Shown one piece after another: positions 34,944 to 43,022 of a stretch of 64,000 nt of DNA. Each line of letters begins with the position of its first letter. The stretch's first letter is position 1. The translations under genes and the position numbers were made by a program. The notes beneath the pieces are model-generated. The model was given only the letters and a program-made list of their open reading frames with translations, had not been told where the DNA came from and made no database searches. Source of the DNA: Rhodospirillaceae bacterium (GTDB lineage Bacteria > Pseudomonadota > Alphaproteobacteria > Rhodospirillales > Rhodospirillaceae); contig NSIP01000003.1 of NCBI GenBank assembly GCA_002737725.1, positions 164,606 to 228,605 of the forward strand. The letters run 5' to 3'.

Positions 34944-36137
34944 GTGTCGAGAACCCATCACGCGTTGAAGGTCCCCGAACTTCTCGGCGCTGTGTTGATG
35001 ACGGCAATGCTCTCGGCTTGTGCGTCGATCATTCCACCGCGCCCCGAGACCCCATCGGTGTTTTTGCCATGGGGGGCTTTGCGTCAGGATACGTCGCAAA
35101 CTGTTGCGATCGCTGATGCGCAATTGCCGCCGGGCATTGTCATGGCCGATCACACCGGCGATGGGCAAATCACGGTACTTGCACTTTCGGGCGGTGGCTC
35201 CTACGGCCCCCTTCGGTGCGGGCGTGTTGGCAGGCTGGACACAGACCGGGCAGCGCCCCGAGGCTGATGTGGTAACCGGTGTGTCCGCTGGTTCTTTGCT
35301 CTCCACCTATGCCTTCTTGGGCCCTGCTTATGATGAAGCTGCGCGCGAGATCTATGCCTCCATCACCACGCAGGGCGTATACAAAAAGCGCGAGCTTATT
35401 GAAGTTCCGTTTAGCTCCTCGCTGGTGAAGCAAAAGCCACTGCGGTTGTTGATGGAAGCGATGATGAGCGATGATGTGCTCGACCGCGTGGCCACCCAGC
35501 GCCGCGAACGGGGCCGTCGTTTGTTGGCGGCCTCGACTGACCTCGACAATGGCCGCGTCGTGGTGTGGGATCTGACATCGATTGCGGCAAGTAATCGATC
35601 TGACCGTCGCGAGTTGTATGTCGATGCATTGATGGCGTAGTCGGCCATTCCAGGCTTCTTTCAACCTGTTTGATTTCACCCGAACCGGACTCGCCCGACA
35701 AACGCCTGCAACTCTATGTCGATGGCAGTATGTCGACCTCGATTTTTATGCCCAGCACTGTCGATGCCGACATGAAGTTGCCGCTCAACGTGTACGTCAT
35801 TATCAATTCGCAAATGATGGAGGTGCGCAACCACAAGCCCGTCGATATTTCCGCCGAGGCCCTTGAGGAGGTGATGCGCACGGTGTTACAGCGCAGTGCC
35901 TACGAGATGTTTCTCGGCACGGCATTGGCGGGGGGAAATTTCTACATTCTCGGAATCCCCGAGAATTTGACCATCTCCACGCCGCAGTATGAGTTCACAC
36001 CTGAGTTGTCGAAATCGCTCTATGACTTGGGTCTGAGCATGGGCCAGCAAAGTGCCTGGCGCAACGAACCTCCGCGCTTTGACTCGCTGACCAATCAACT
36101 GCAATTGGATAAAATTCGCACGCTCATCCGGCGCTAA
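34944..36137 (+). pseudogene. patatin-like phospholipase lipoprotein, disrupted
   Basis: Three frames hold successive parts of one patatin. Frame 1 (from 34944): lipoprotein leader LLGAVLMTAMLSACAS and the oxyanion loop ALSGGGSYG. A C5 run near 35210 shifts the frame; removing one C gives FGAGVLAGWTQTG and the nucleophile GVSAGSLLSTYAFLG. At 35638-35640 a TAG interrupts the LMA-SAIPGFFQPV block, and near 35668 another shift leads to LYVDGSMSTSIFMPS with the catalytic Asp, ending at 36137. With three lesions it cannot make a full enzyme. Patatins hydrolyse phospholipid acyl chains; an outer-membrane or periplasmic location would be expected for the intact form. Confidence 0.85.
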
Positions 36138-36652
36138 CGCCGAATAATGCTGGGCTCGACTTTCTTCAAAAACAGCGGGATAGTGTTGGATTGGACAATC
36201 ATCAACTTCGCGCCGTCGGCATCGCGCATCCAAAAGCGCGTCATGCGGCTTTTGTCGTCCCGCGCACCTTCCTTCACAATCATATAGCCGCGTTCTTTTG
36301 CCGCGGCCTTCACTTTGTTGAAAGCCGCGTCAGCATCGGGCGTGAGAATGAATAATCCCATCGACCCATAAGGCGAGCGGCCCTCGGTTGCTACTGAGGG
36401 TGCATCGGGTTTTTTGATGTGTGGCGCAATCAGCGCGAGGTAGCTGGAATTGGCGTTGACATCGGGGCTGTCGATGGCCGGGCGCAGCACTTCGAAATCC
36501 ATGGCCTCGCCAGGTGAAAATCCCAATGTCCATTCGAGGACAGGGTTTGCAACGTTGCGGATGCTCTCGCTGAGCTGCTTGCCTAGAATGTCACGATACA
36601 GCTTCAGCGATTCTTCCACATCACGTACCACAATTGTGGTGCTCCACGCCAT
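36134..36652 (-). CDS. VOC (glyoxalase/dioxygenase fold) protein, leader cut off by a stop codon
   Basis: 172 residues from ATG 36652, a VOC-fold protein: STTIVVRDVEESLKLYRDILGK and, in the second half, GLFILTPDADAAFNKVKAAAKE and RFWMRDADGAKLMIVQ. The frame continues in phase upstream to ATG 36769, which has a good ribosome site (GGAG seven bases before it) and a signal peptide (KRLISAAMIVSSITKAHAQP), but a TAA at 36695-36697 (codon 25) cuts it. ATG 36652 has no clear ribosome site. The protein was probably periplasmic and is now a pseudogene or a poorly made cytoplasmic remnant. It converges with the patatin relic with a 4-base overlap. Confidence 0.7.
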   Translation of the reverse strand: MAWSTTIVVRDVEESLKLYRDILGKQLSESIRNVANPVLEWTLGFSPGEAMDFEVLRPAIDSPDVNANSSYLALIAPHIKKPDAPSVATEGRSPYGSMGLFILTPDADAAFNKVKAAAKERGYMIVKEGARDDKSRMTRFWMRDADGAKLMIVQSNTIPLFLKKVEPSIIRR

Positions 36653-36879
36653 GGCACCGGTAAGTTTGGGCTCGGTGGCGGGCCACGGCGGGGCTTACAT
36701 TTTAATAGGCTGGGCGTGGGCTTTGGTGATGCTGGAAACGATCATTGCCGCGCTGATCAAACGTTTCATGGAATGCTCCGATGATTGAAGAGTCCCAGTC
36801 TCACACGATGTTTTGCCCGTTGTCACGCCTTCCTGTCCGGCTCAAGATGTATCCGAAAAATATGCCGGGGAGGGCTGTT

Positions 36880-37773
36880 ATGACATTCATTCAAAAATTA
36901 CTGTGCGTTGCCGGAGTTACGTTCGCGAGTTTGGGCCATGCGCATGGCGCTGATGCCGTCATCAAGCGCGGCTATGTCGAGAATCGCTATGGCCAGTTGC
37001 ATTACCAAATGGCTGTGCCCGCCGATGCCAAAGCCAAGCAGCGCACGCCCTTGGTGATGTTTCACCAAACCGCCAACACGTCGCTGGAGTTCGGTAAACT
37101 GATCCCCGAGATGGGCCGCGATCGAACGGTGATTGCCATAGACACGCCGGGTTATGGTGGTTCGGATGGGCCCAAAGAGGTGCCGACCATTACCGACTAC
37201 ATGACGGCCGTGAATGAAGGCCTGAAGAACTTAGGCTACGGGACCAACAAACCTGTCGATATCTTGGGCCTGCATACCGGCGCGTTCACAGGCATTGAAC
37301 TGGCCATTGCTGAACCCAAGATGGTGCGCAAAGCCGTGTTGGTGGGCGTGTGGCTGGTGAGTGAAGAAACGCGATTGCGCGCGATCTCGCGCCTGCCACG
37401 TTACAAAACATCAGTGGAATTCTTCGACTGGTTCGCAGCCAATCTGTCGCGCCTGCAGAAAACCCAACTGGCCCAGAATGCGGGCGATACCGATTGGGGC
37501 TTGGTGATCGCCGATAGCTTGCGCCCGCTGATCAAACGCGAATATGGCCACGATGCGGCGTTCAGCTATGCGGCCAAATTGCGCGAGCGCGCGCCGATGG
37601 TGACACAGCCAGTTTTGTTGCTGGCGCTGAACGATGGCATTCGCCAAAGCACACTCGACAGCAAGCCGTTATTCAAAAAACCCACGCTGGCCGATTTTCC
37701 GAACCTCCAAGAAGGCGCGTTCTTCACCGCCGCGCCGGAGTTGGGCGTCAGCTTGCGTAAGTTTTTGGATTGA
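36880..37773 (+). CDS. exported alpha/beta-hydrolase-fold protein, atypical active site
   Basis: 297 residues with a Sec signal (TFIQKLLCVAGVTFASLGHAHGA). Hydrolase-fold blocks: PLVMFHQTANTSLEFGKLIPEMG, TVIAIDTPGYGGSDGP, then DILGLHTGAFTGIELA, where the nucleophile elbow G-x-S-x-G reads GLHTG (His132). The usual C-terminal His is also absent (GAFFTAAPELG). Hence either a non-hydrolytic member or an unusual catalytic set. A paralogue with GYHTG lies at 41327-42127. GGGGAGGG precedes ATG 36880. Its stop overlaps the TTG start of the acetyltransferase. Confidence 0.82.
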   Translation: MTFIQKLLCVAGVTFASLGHAHGADAVIKRGYVENRYGQLHYQMAVPADAKAKQRTPLVMFHQTANTSLEFGKLIPEMGRDRTVIAIDTPGYGGSDGPKEVPTITDYMTAVNEGLKNLGYGTNKPVDILGLHTGAFTGIELAIAEPKMVRKAVLVGVWLVSEETRLRAISRLPRYKTSVEFFDWFAANLSRLQKTQLAQNAGDTDWGLVIADSLRPLIKREYGHDAAFSYAAKLRERAPMVTQPVLLLALNDGIRQSTLDSKPLFKKPTLADFPNLQEGAFFTAAPELGVSLRKFLD

Positions 37774-38234
37774 ATTTGGATATTCGCATTACCTCAGCCG
37801 TCGACATCCCGGCCCTGCATCGCGTCAGGATGTCGGTGAAGGAGAATGTGCTGTTTGATCCAACCAAAGTTCAGCCATCAGATTATGAACGCATGATTCG
37901 GGCAGATGGGCGAGGGTGGGCTTGTCACGTTGACGGTGTCATTCGTGGTTTCTCGTTTGCGAACAAAAACAACAGAAACATCTGGGCGCTGTTTGTCGAG
38001 TCCGGTTTTGAAAGTCGTGGCGTGGGCCGACGTTTACTGAATTGCGCATTTGAGTGGCTATTCAATCAAAGCGCAGAGTCGATTTGGCTAACAACAAAGC
38101 CGGGAACCCGCGCCGAGAAATTCTATCGCGCCGCCGGTTGGGAATTTCTGCGAATGGAGCCAAGCGGCGAATACCGCTTTGAGTTGGCTCAAAGATTGAG
38201 GCATGAGCCAGACTCCTTCATGCGCGGCTTGTAG
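37770..38234 (+). CDS. GNAT-family N-acetyltransferase
   Basis: 154 residues. Single GNAT domain: IRITSAVDIPALHRVRMSVKEN, a GWACHVDGVIRGFSFA strand pair, NIWALFVESGFESRGVGRRLLNCAFEWL with the acetyl-CoA pyrophosphate loop (R-G-V-G-R-R), and the FYRAAGWEFLR block. Substrate unknown. The start is TTG 37770, overlapping the hydrolase stop (TTGA), a coupled arrangement; no ATG fits the family start. Last gene before a 285-base stretch made almost wholly of repeats. Confidence 0.85.
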   Translation: MNLDIRITSAVDIPALHRVRMSVKENVLFDPTKVQPSDYERMIRADGRGWACHVDGVIRGFSFANKNNRNIWALFVESGFESRGVGRRLLNCAFEWLFNQSAESIWLTTKPGTRAEKFYRAAGWEFLRMEPSGEYRFELAQRLRHEPDSFMRGL

Positions 38235-38247
38235 AAATAACCTACAA

Positions 38248-38337
38248 CGTCATTCCCCGGCTTGACCGCGGCATCTAGGGTTTTCATCACCATTCGTAAA
38301 AAACGCTCTGGACCCCGCATCAAATGCGGGGTGACGA
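38248..38337. repeat. bipartite palindromic repeat (family A, copy 2)
   Basis: 90 bases: CGTCATTCCCCGGCTTGACCG at the left and GACCCCGCATC...GATGCGGGGTGACGA-type module at the right, inverted to each other. Same length and design as 10011-10100. It lies directly against a family B element. Confidence 0.78.
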
Positions 38338-38360
38338 GTTGAGTTTTAGGGCGGACGTCT

Positions 38361-38500
38361 CACACCCTCTAAACCCTCTGCCTATGGGAGAGGGCAGGGT
38401 GGGGGCGGGTTGTTTGCGATCCGGTACGCGCGCTGTCACAGACAAAATAACAAATCACCCTCACCCGCCACGTTGTGGCGACCTCTCCCGAGGGAGAGGT
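38361..38500. repeat. palindromic intergenic repeat (family B, copy 2, reversed)
   Basis: CACACCCTCT...GGGAGAGGGCAGGGTGGG at the left and CACCCTCACCCGCC-ACGTTGTGG-CGACCTCTCCC at the right. The right part read in reverse matches 33231-33272 (GGGAGAGGTCG, hairpin, CGGGTGAGGGTG). With the adjacent family A element it fills the gap between two converging genes, so it may end transcription from both sides. Confidence 0.72.
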
Positions 38501-38519
38501 TTAAATCGCGCCTTTCGTC

Positions 38520-39668
38520 CTACCCTTGCCCGCCGGGGTTCAGCCAGCGGCTTTTGCGATCCAGAAAGTCTTTCATGTCTTTGTCGGTCTGCGGCAGTTG
38601 ATTGTCCGGAACATCCATAATGTTCATCGGCACTTCTTGTTTGTATTGGTCGAACACCGGCTTCACGACTTCTAACGGATAACGCTGGATACGCCGCCCC
38701 TCGCGGAATTTCTTGATGGGAATTTCCGCCTCTATCACGTTTTCATTGTTGCTGGGATCTTCGGCCAACACCTTGCCTTTGTTATCGACGATCAGTGATT
38801 GACCGCCAAAGGCCGCCGGCACACCCGAATCTGCCGGGAAGGTGATGTTGGACATGGCCGAGTACACGTTGTTGTACAGCGCAATCGCCTGCACATCGGT
38901 TTTGGAAAACAATGTCGCCGTGCGCATCATAATTTCCACGCCGCGCATGGTGTAGGCCGCGAACACAAACGGGTCGAGCTGCACCGTGCTGACGGCAATG
39001 TTGCCGAATTCGGTTTTCAGCACCGGGAACTCTTCCTCAATGCCGTACTTGGCGCGGAATTTATCGCGCACGCTTTCGATAGTGGTGGTGGGAATTTCCG
39101 TATCGTTCAGGCGCGTGACGTTGCGAGTTTTCCAATAGGTCTCTTTTACTTTGCCATCACGCCCGATGACGGGGTTGAGGCTGAGGATATGGCCGGGCCA
39201 ATCGGGGTCGGTCGCGTAAGACCCGAAAATAATATAGGTGTCGCATTCTTTGGCCAGCTCGCCGATGCGTTTCACCTCGGGGCCATCCATGCGAATGGTG
39301 AATTTGATTTTTTCACTGCGCGGGCCAGATGAGTACCCCGTCAGCGGAAACTCGTTGAACAAAATAAAGTCGGGCTTTTTGCCGGTGGTGCAGGCCTTCT
39401 TAATCCACCCAGCCATGCGCTCGACGTTGGTGGCCAAGCCCTCTTTGATGCTCGGCGCTTTTTGCAAATTCAGCGGCGCGTTTTGCACCACCTTCAGCAC
39501 AATCACATCTTTTTCCAACTTTACTGTTGGATAGCTGCCATCGGCGCGCACCAGCTCGGGCACTTTTTGTTGAGCCCCGGCTTGTTGAGCCATCGCCGTA
39601 GTACTCATCAGCCCGGCGATGAATACCGCCGTCAGCCCATGTTTGAGTGTTGTGAATGACGTTTTCAT
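38520..39668 (-). CDS. exported nitrilase-superfamily protein lacking the catalytic Cys
   Basis: 382 residues: Sec signal (LKHGLTAVFIAGLMSTTAMAQ), then a carbon-nitrogen hydrolase fold. The Glu of the usual Glu-Lys-Cys triad is present (LFNEFPLTGYSSG, Glu106), as is the Lys (ETYWKTRN, Lys180). The Cys block, normally I-C-Y-D-x-x-F-P-E, reads STVQLDPFVFA, with Gln230 where Cys is expected; RGVEIMM follows as in real nitrilases. So it is probably a non-enzymatic or altered member. ATG 39668 opens the signal peptide; the upstream extension does not look coding. Confidence 0.82.
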   Translation of the reverse strand: MKTSFTTLKHGLTAVFIAGLMSTTAMAQQAGAQQKVPELVRADGSYPTVKLEKDVIVLKVVQNAPLNLQKAPSIKEGLATNVERMAGWIKKACTTGKKPDFILFNEFPLTGYSSGPRSEKIKFTIRMDGPEVKRIGELAKECDTYIIFGSYATDPDWPGHILSLNPVIGRDGKVKETYWKTRNVTRLNDTEIPTTTIESVRDKFRAKYGIEEEFPVLKTEFGNIAVSTVQLDPFVFAAYTMRGVEIMMRTATLFSKTDVQAIALYNNVYSAMSNITFPADSGVPAAFGGQSLIVDNKGKVLAEDPSNNENVIEAEIPIKKFREGRRIQRYPLEVVKPVFDQYKQEVPMNIMDVPDNQLPQTDKDMKDFLDRKSRWLNPGGQG

Positions 39669-39812
39669 AGTGATCCTTCGGTGCTTTTTTCCATGGCTCA
39701 GATTGGCGTCAGGTTCGCCATCAAGCAAGTGCCATTATGCGTTCGCGTGCGGTCAAGCGTATGAAGAGTTGGGATTTTGTTTCACATGAAACAATTGAAC
39801 ACGATGAGCGCC

Positions 39813-39889
39813 CTATACCGCTCCGGTATATCCGACCGTAAATGACCATCGTGTGGCCGGTATAGCCTGTATTTTTTTGTATTAACAGG
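39813..39889. repeat. palindromic element (family C, copy 2, reversed)
   Basis: CTATACCGCTCCGGTATA at the left and a GCCTGTATTTTTTTG...ATTAACAGG hairpin at the right. Read in reverse it aligns with 14600-14657 (CCTGTTAAT, A-rich loop, ACAGGC, ATACCGG, GGTATA) apart from about 40 extra bases in the middle. It lies just after the 3-hydroxyisobutyrate-dehydrogenase-like gene. Confidence 0.55.
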
Positions 39890-39898
39890 CCTGTATCG

Positions 39899-40774
39899 CT
39901 ACTTCAGCAGCGTCATCAAGCTCGACGTGTCCCAGCGTCCATGGCCCTCGGCCTGTACTTGGGCATAGAACTGGTCGACCAACGCCGCCACGGGCACGCG
40001 CGCGCCCGAGCGCCGCGCCTCCTCCAAACAGATGCGCAGGTCCTTGCGCATCCAGTCAGCCGCAAAGCCAAAGTCGAACTTGCCTTCGCACATGGTGCGG
40101 CCTCGGTTTTCCATCTGCCAGCTTTGCGCCGCACCCTTCGAGATCACATCCATCACATCGGTCATGTTTAGGCCTGCGCGTTGACCGAAGTTCATGGCTT
40201 CGGCCAAGCCTTGCACTAAGCCTGCGATAGACAGTTGGTTGACCATCTTGGTCAGTTGGCCTGCGCCGCTAGAACCCATGAGTTTACAAATTTTGGCGTA
40301 GGCGGCGATGATAGGTTCGGCCTTCGCATAATCAGTGGGCTCGCCACCGCACATCACACTCAGTGCGCCGTTCTCGGCACCGGCTTGTCCGCCCGAGACC
40401 GGGGCGTCAATAAAGCCAACACCAAGGCCTGCGCATTCTTTGGTCATGTCGCGCGCCAGTGTGGCCGATGTTGTGGTGTGATCGACAATCACCGCGCCTG
40501 CGCTCAAGCCCGCCAACATGCCGTCGGGGCCGCTTACCACCGCGCGCACGTCGGGGTCATCGCCGACGCAACACAAGGCCACAGTGGCGTTGCGGCAGGC
40601 CTCGCGCGGGGTTTTGGCGGCGTGGCCCCCATGGTTAGTAGCGTGTTTTGCGGCCCAGGCCTCGGCCTTGGCAGCGCTGCGGTTATAAACACTCACGGTG
40701 TGGCCTTTGGCCGCTAAATGCCCGGCCATGGGAAAGCCCATAATGCCCAACCCGATGAAAGCGACCGTGGCCAT
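39899..40774 (-). CDS. NAD(P)-dependent beta-hydroxyacid dehydrogenase (3-hydroxyisobutyrate dehydrogenase-like)
   Basis: 291 residues. Rossmann motif FIGLGIMGFPMAGHLAAKGH at the N-terminus, substrate loop DAPVSGGQAGAENGALSVMCGG (about 118-139), catalytic Lys in GQLTKMVNQL (about 171) and the C-terminal helical domain with KDLRICLEEARRSGARVPV. The family oxidises 3-hydroxyisobutyrate, tartronate semialdehyde reductase substrates or related acids; the exact substrate is open. No operon partner reads in the same direction close by. Confidence 0.9.
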   Translation of the reverse strand: MATVAFIGLGIMGFPMAGHLAAKGHTVSVYNRSAAKAEAWAAKHATNHGGHAAKTPREACRNATVALCCVGDDPDVRAVVSGPDGMLAGLSAGAVIVDHTTTSATLARDMTKECAGLGVGFIDAPVSGGQAGAENGALSVMCGGEPTDYAKAEPIIAAYAKICKLMGSSGAGQLTKMVNQLSIAGLVQGLAEAMNFGQRAGLNMTDVMDVISKGAAQSWQMENRGRTMCEGKFDFGFAADWMRKDLRICLEEARRSGARVPVAALVDQFYAQVQAEGHGRWDTSSLMTLLK

Positions 40775-40862
40775 TTTAGTGTCCTTTATGACGAATTCTG
40801 GTGGTCAATACTTGGCACAGACGGCAGGCCTGTGTCACGCTTCGTACATCACGGGAGCAGGC

Positions 40863-41330
40863 ATGAGTGGGTTGAGGATATCGGTCTTCGCTACATTCGT
40901 CCTGATGATAGGCTTCAGCAGCACTGCGTGGGCATGCGGGCGCACCGACTTCGATGCCGCCCAAGACCCGACCTCCGCCATCCACTGCGTGATTGAACGC
41001 CAACTCGATGCCATTAAGCGTGACGATGCCGAACAGGCGTTTGCACTGGCTGCACCCAACATCCGCCGCGCCTTCATAGACCCCAGAACGTTCATGGCGC
41101 TGGTGGACAAAGACTACAAACCCATGCGCCGGTGGGAAGCCGTCGCGTTTTTAGACCTGCGCAAGTTTGACGATCACTGCTTGCAGCGCGTGAAGCTGAC
41201 TGACGCCAAGGGAATAGTGACAGTGGCCAGCTGCGTCATGGTGAAGGCCAACACCGGCGAGTGGTGGGTGGCGGGCGTGGCGATGGAAGACAAAACGAAG
41301 GACGCGCCGAAGAAATTCAGTAAGCCTTAA
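40863..41330 (+). CDS. DUF4864-like exported protein
   Basis: 155 residues with a Sec signal (SGLRISVFATFVLMIGFSSTAWA). The mature part matches the DUF4864 pattern: AIHCVIERQLDAIKRDDAEQAFALAAPNIRRAF, then FMALVDKDYKPMRRWEAVAFLDLRK and a WWVAGVAM strand, a SnoaL/NTF2-like alpha+beta layout. Three Cys: one just after the signal, then CV and CL. Function unknown. ATG 40863 has GGGAG upstream. It converges with the hydrolase gene, overlapping by four bases. Confidence 0.78.
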   Translation: MSGLRISVFATFVLMIGFSSTAWACGRTDFDAAQDPTSAIHCVIERQLDAIKRDDAEQAFALAAPNIRRAFIDPRTFMALVDKDYKPMRRWEAVAFLDLRKFDDHCLQRVKLTDAKGIVTVASCVMVKANTGEWWVAGVAMEDKTKDAPKKFSKP

Positions 41331-42127
41331 ACGTCCAGATGACTTCTGATCTTGGCGTTGATGCGCGTCGGTGCTACATCGAAAATCCCAAACCCATGGT
41401 CGGGCCAGCGCTCGAAGGTCCCGTTTTTAATCAGCGGCGCGGCGCGGGTTGAGATCTCCCACAAATCATCTTTCGGCCCGATGGCCATGATGGGCTGCGT
41501 CACCTTCGGCAGTTTCTCGGCGAACGGATAGCGCATCGCGGCCCGCGCTCCCCAAAAGGCTTTGTCGCCCGCTTTCAGTTTATCAACAAACCCGCGCGCG
41601 ATGATGGGCAGTGTCGAGCCTGGCCCCGCCCATTGCACCGAGCGGTTCCACTCGCCGCGTACAAAGCTGTCGTCCATGGTCATGGGCACGGGCCAGGGTG
41701 TTTTAAAAAAGGCGTCGATCTCGGGCTGTTGCAAAACCGCCAGACCAATCAACACCATGCGACGAATTTGCGTAGGGCGCGCGAGGGCCAGTTCCGTCGC
41801 TGTCAATGCGCCGGTGTGATAACCAAGGATGTCGAATTTTTGATGACCCAGATGATCCATCACCGCAATCATAGCGCGGGCATAGTCGGCGATATCGGGC
41901 GGCTCGGGCGGCAGATCAGACTCGCCAAACCCAGGCGTGTCGGGCGCGTAGACACATCGGTCTGTGCCGAGGTCTTTCAGCACTTCGGTAAACACTTGGC
42001 TCGATTGCGGGCTTTGATGAAAGCACAACAAGGGTAAATGCGTGGGCGCGCCCACAGGTTTGGCGATGCGCACATGAACTTGACCGAAGGGGCCATCGAA
42101 ATACGTGCTGCGGATGGTTGGGGGCAT
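41327..42127 (-). CDS. alpha/beta-hydrolase-fold protein with GYHTG elbow
   Basis: 266 residues, no signal peptide. Blocks: LPLLCFHQSPQSSQVFTEVLKDLG, CVYAPDTPGFGESDLPPE, DILGYHTGALTATELALARP and C-terminal WPDHGFGIFDV. The elbow G-x-S-x-G reads GYHTG (His104), but a His at the usual catalytic position (PDHGFG) is kept, unlike in the exported paralogue at 36880. The shared FHQ, DTPG-G-SD and DILG-HTGA blocks show that the two are paralogues. It may act by a different mechanism. Converges with the DUF4864 gene. Confidence 0.84.
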   Translation of the reverse strand: MPPTIRSTYFDGPFGQVHVRIAKPVGAPTHLPLLCFHQSPQSSQVFTEVLKDLGTDRCVYAPDTPGFGESDLPPEPPDIADYARAMIAVMDHLGHQKFDILGYHTGALTATELALARPTQIRRMVLIGLAVLQQPEIDAFFKTPWPVPMTMDDSFVRGEWNRSVQWAGPGSTLPIIARGFVDKLKAGDKAFWGARAAMRYPFAEKLPKVTQPIMAIGPKDDLWEISTRAAPLIKNGTFERWPDHGFGIFDVAPTRINAKIRSHLDV

Positions 42128-42147
42128 GGAGCACTCACCAAAGAAAA

Positions 42148-42173
42148 GAGCCCCAGTGTCTCCACTGGGGCTC
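42148..42173 (-). terminator. Rho-independent terminator after the exported methyltransferase
   Basis: A perfect 10-bp stem (GAGCCCCAGT with ACTGGGGCTC, six-base loop). On the minus strand it is followed by TTTTCTTT, so it ends the message of the gene at 42192-43022. It is 18 bases after that gene's stop. Confidence 0.88.
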
Positions 42174-42191
42174 TGTGATCAAGCGTAAAAG

Positions 42192-43022
42192 TTACTTCGC
42201 GGGTTTTTGGTAGAGGTGCGTGAAGCGGTCAGACTCACCAATGGCGGTGTACTTGGCTTTGTCGACATCTTTTTCGCGATAGTTCGGCGGCAAGGTCCAC
42301 ACGCCCTTCTCATAGTCCTTGGTGTCCTTCTGGTTGGCATTTATTTCAGACTTGGAGACCAGCTTAAACCCGGCCTTCTCAGCCAGCGCTTGGGCATAGT
42401 CCTCGCGCACATAGCCGCTGACGGCTTTGGGGTCTTGCGGCTTGTCGGTGTTGGCGCGGTGTTCCTTCACGCCCAAATACCCACCGGGCTTCAGCGCGTC
42501 AAAGAAAGCCTTGAACATCACGTCTTCTTGGCCTTGTCCCATCCAGTTATGGATGTTGCGGAAGGTCACCACCATATCAATCGAGCCCGCAGGCACAGGC
42601 GTGAGTTGATTGGTCGCGGGGTACAACGTGACGATTTGGGGTTTACCGTAAATCGCTTCGTTCTTGACGAGGTCGGCTTTGAATGTCTCGACCATCTTCT
42701 TCACGTTTTCGCTACGCGCTGGGTCCCAATGGGCGGCGATGTAGTTGTTCTTCAGCGTTGGGGCCAAGATTTCAGTCCAGTAGCCGCCGCTGGGCCAAAT
42801 TTCCATGACTTTCATGTCTTTGTTGAGCCCGAAGAATTTTAGCGTCTCAAGCGGATGGCGCGCGGGGTCGCGTAACTTGTTAGCTTCAGCGCGGTGGCTG
42901 CCAGCAAGGGCGGCCTTCATGGCGGCTTCGGTGGCGGCGTCGGTTTTGGCCGATACAGGTGTGGCAAACATCGCTGCGGCGACGAAGGCCCCGGTTAATG
43001 CGGAAATCAGTTTATGGCTCAT
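42192..43022 (-). CDS. exported class I methyltransferase-like protein (COG4798 type)
   Basis: 276 residues with a Sec signal (SHKLISALTGAFVAAAMFATPVSAK). The body is a SAM-methyltransferase fold: KVMEIWPSGGYWTEILAP in place of the usual motif I, VTLYPATNQLTPVPAGSIDMVVTFRNIHNWM (motif II region), FFDALKPGGYLGVKEHR (motif III) and a C-terminal tail. Exported members are known in this family, yet SAM is not expected in the periplasm, so its role there is unclear. GGGAGGATTG precedes ATG 43022. A strong terminator follows it, so it is its own transcription unit. Confidence 0.83.
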   Translation of the reverse strand: MSHKLISALTGAFVAAAMFATPVSAKTDAATEAAMKAALAGSHRAEANKLRDPARHPLETLKFFGLNKDMKVMEIWPSGGYWTEILAPTLKNNYIAAHWDPARSENVKKMVETFKADLVKNEAIYGKPQIVTLYPATNQLTPVPAGSIDMVVTFRNIHNWMGQGQEDVMFKAFFDALKPGGYLGVKEHRANTDKPQDPKAVSGYVREDYAQALAEKAGFKLVSKSEINANQKDTKDYEKGVWTLPPNYREKDVDKAKYTAIGESDRFTHLYQKPAK

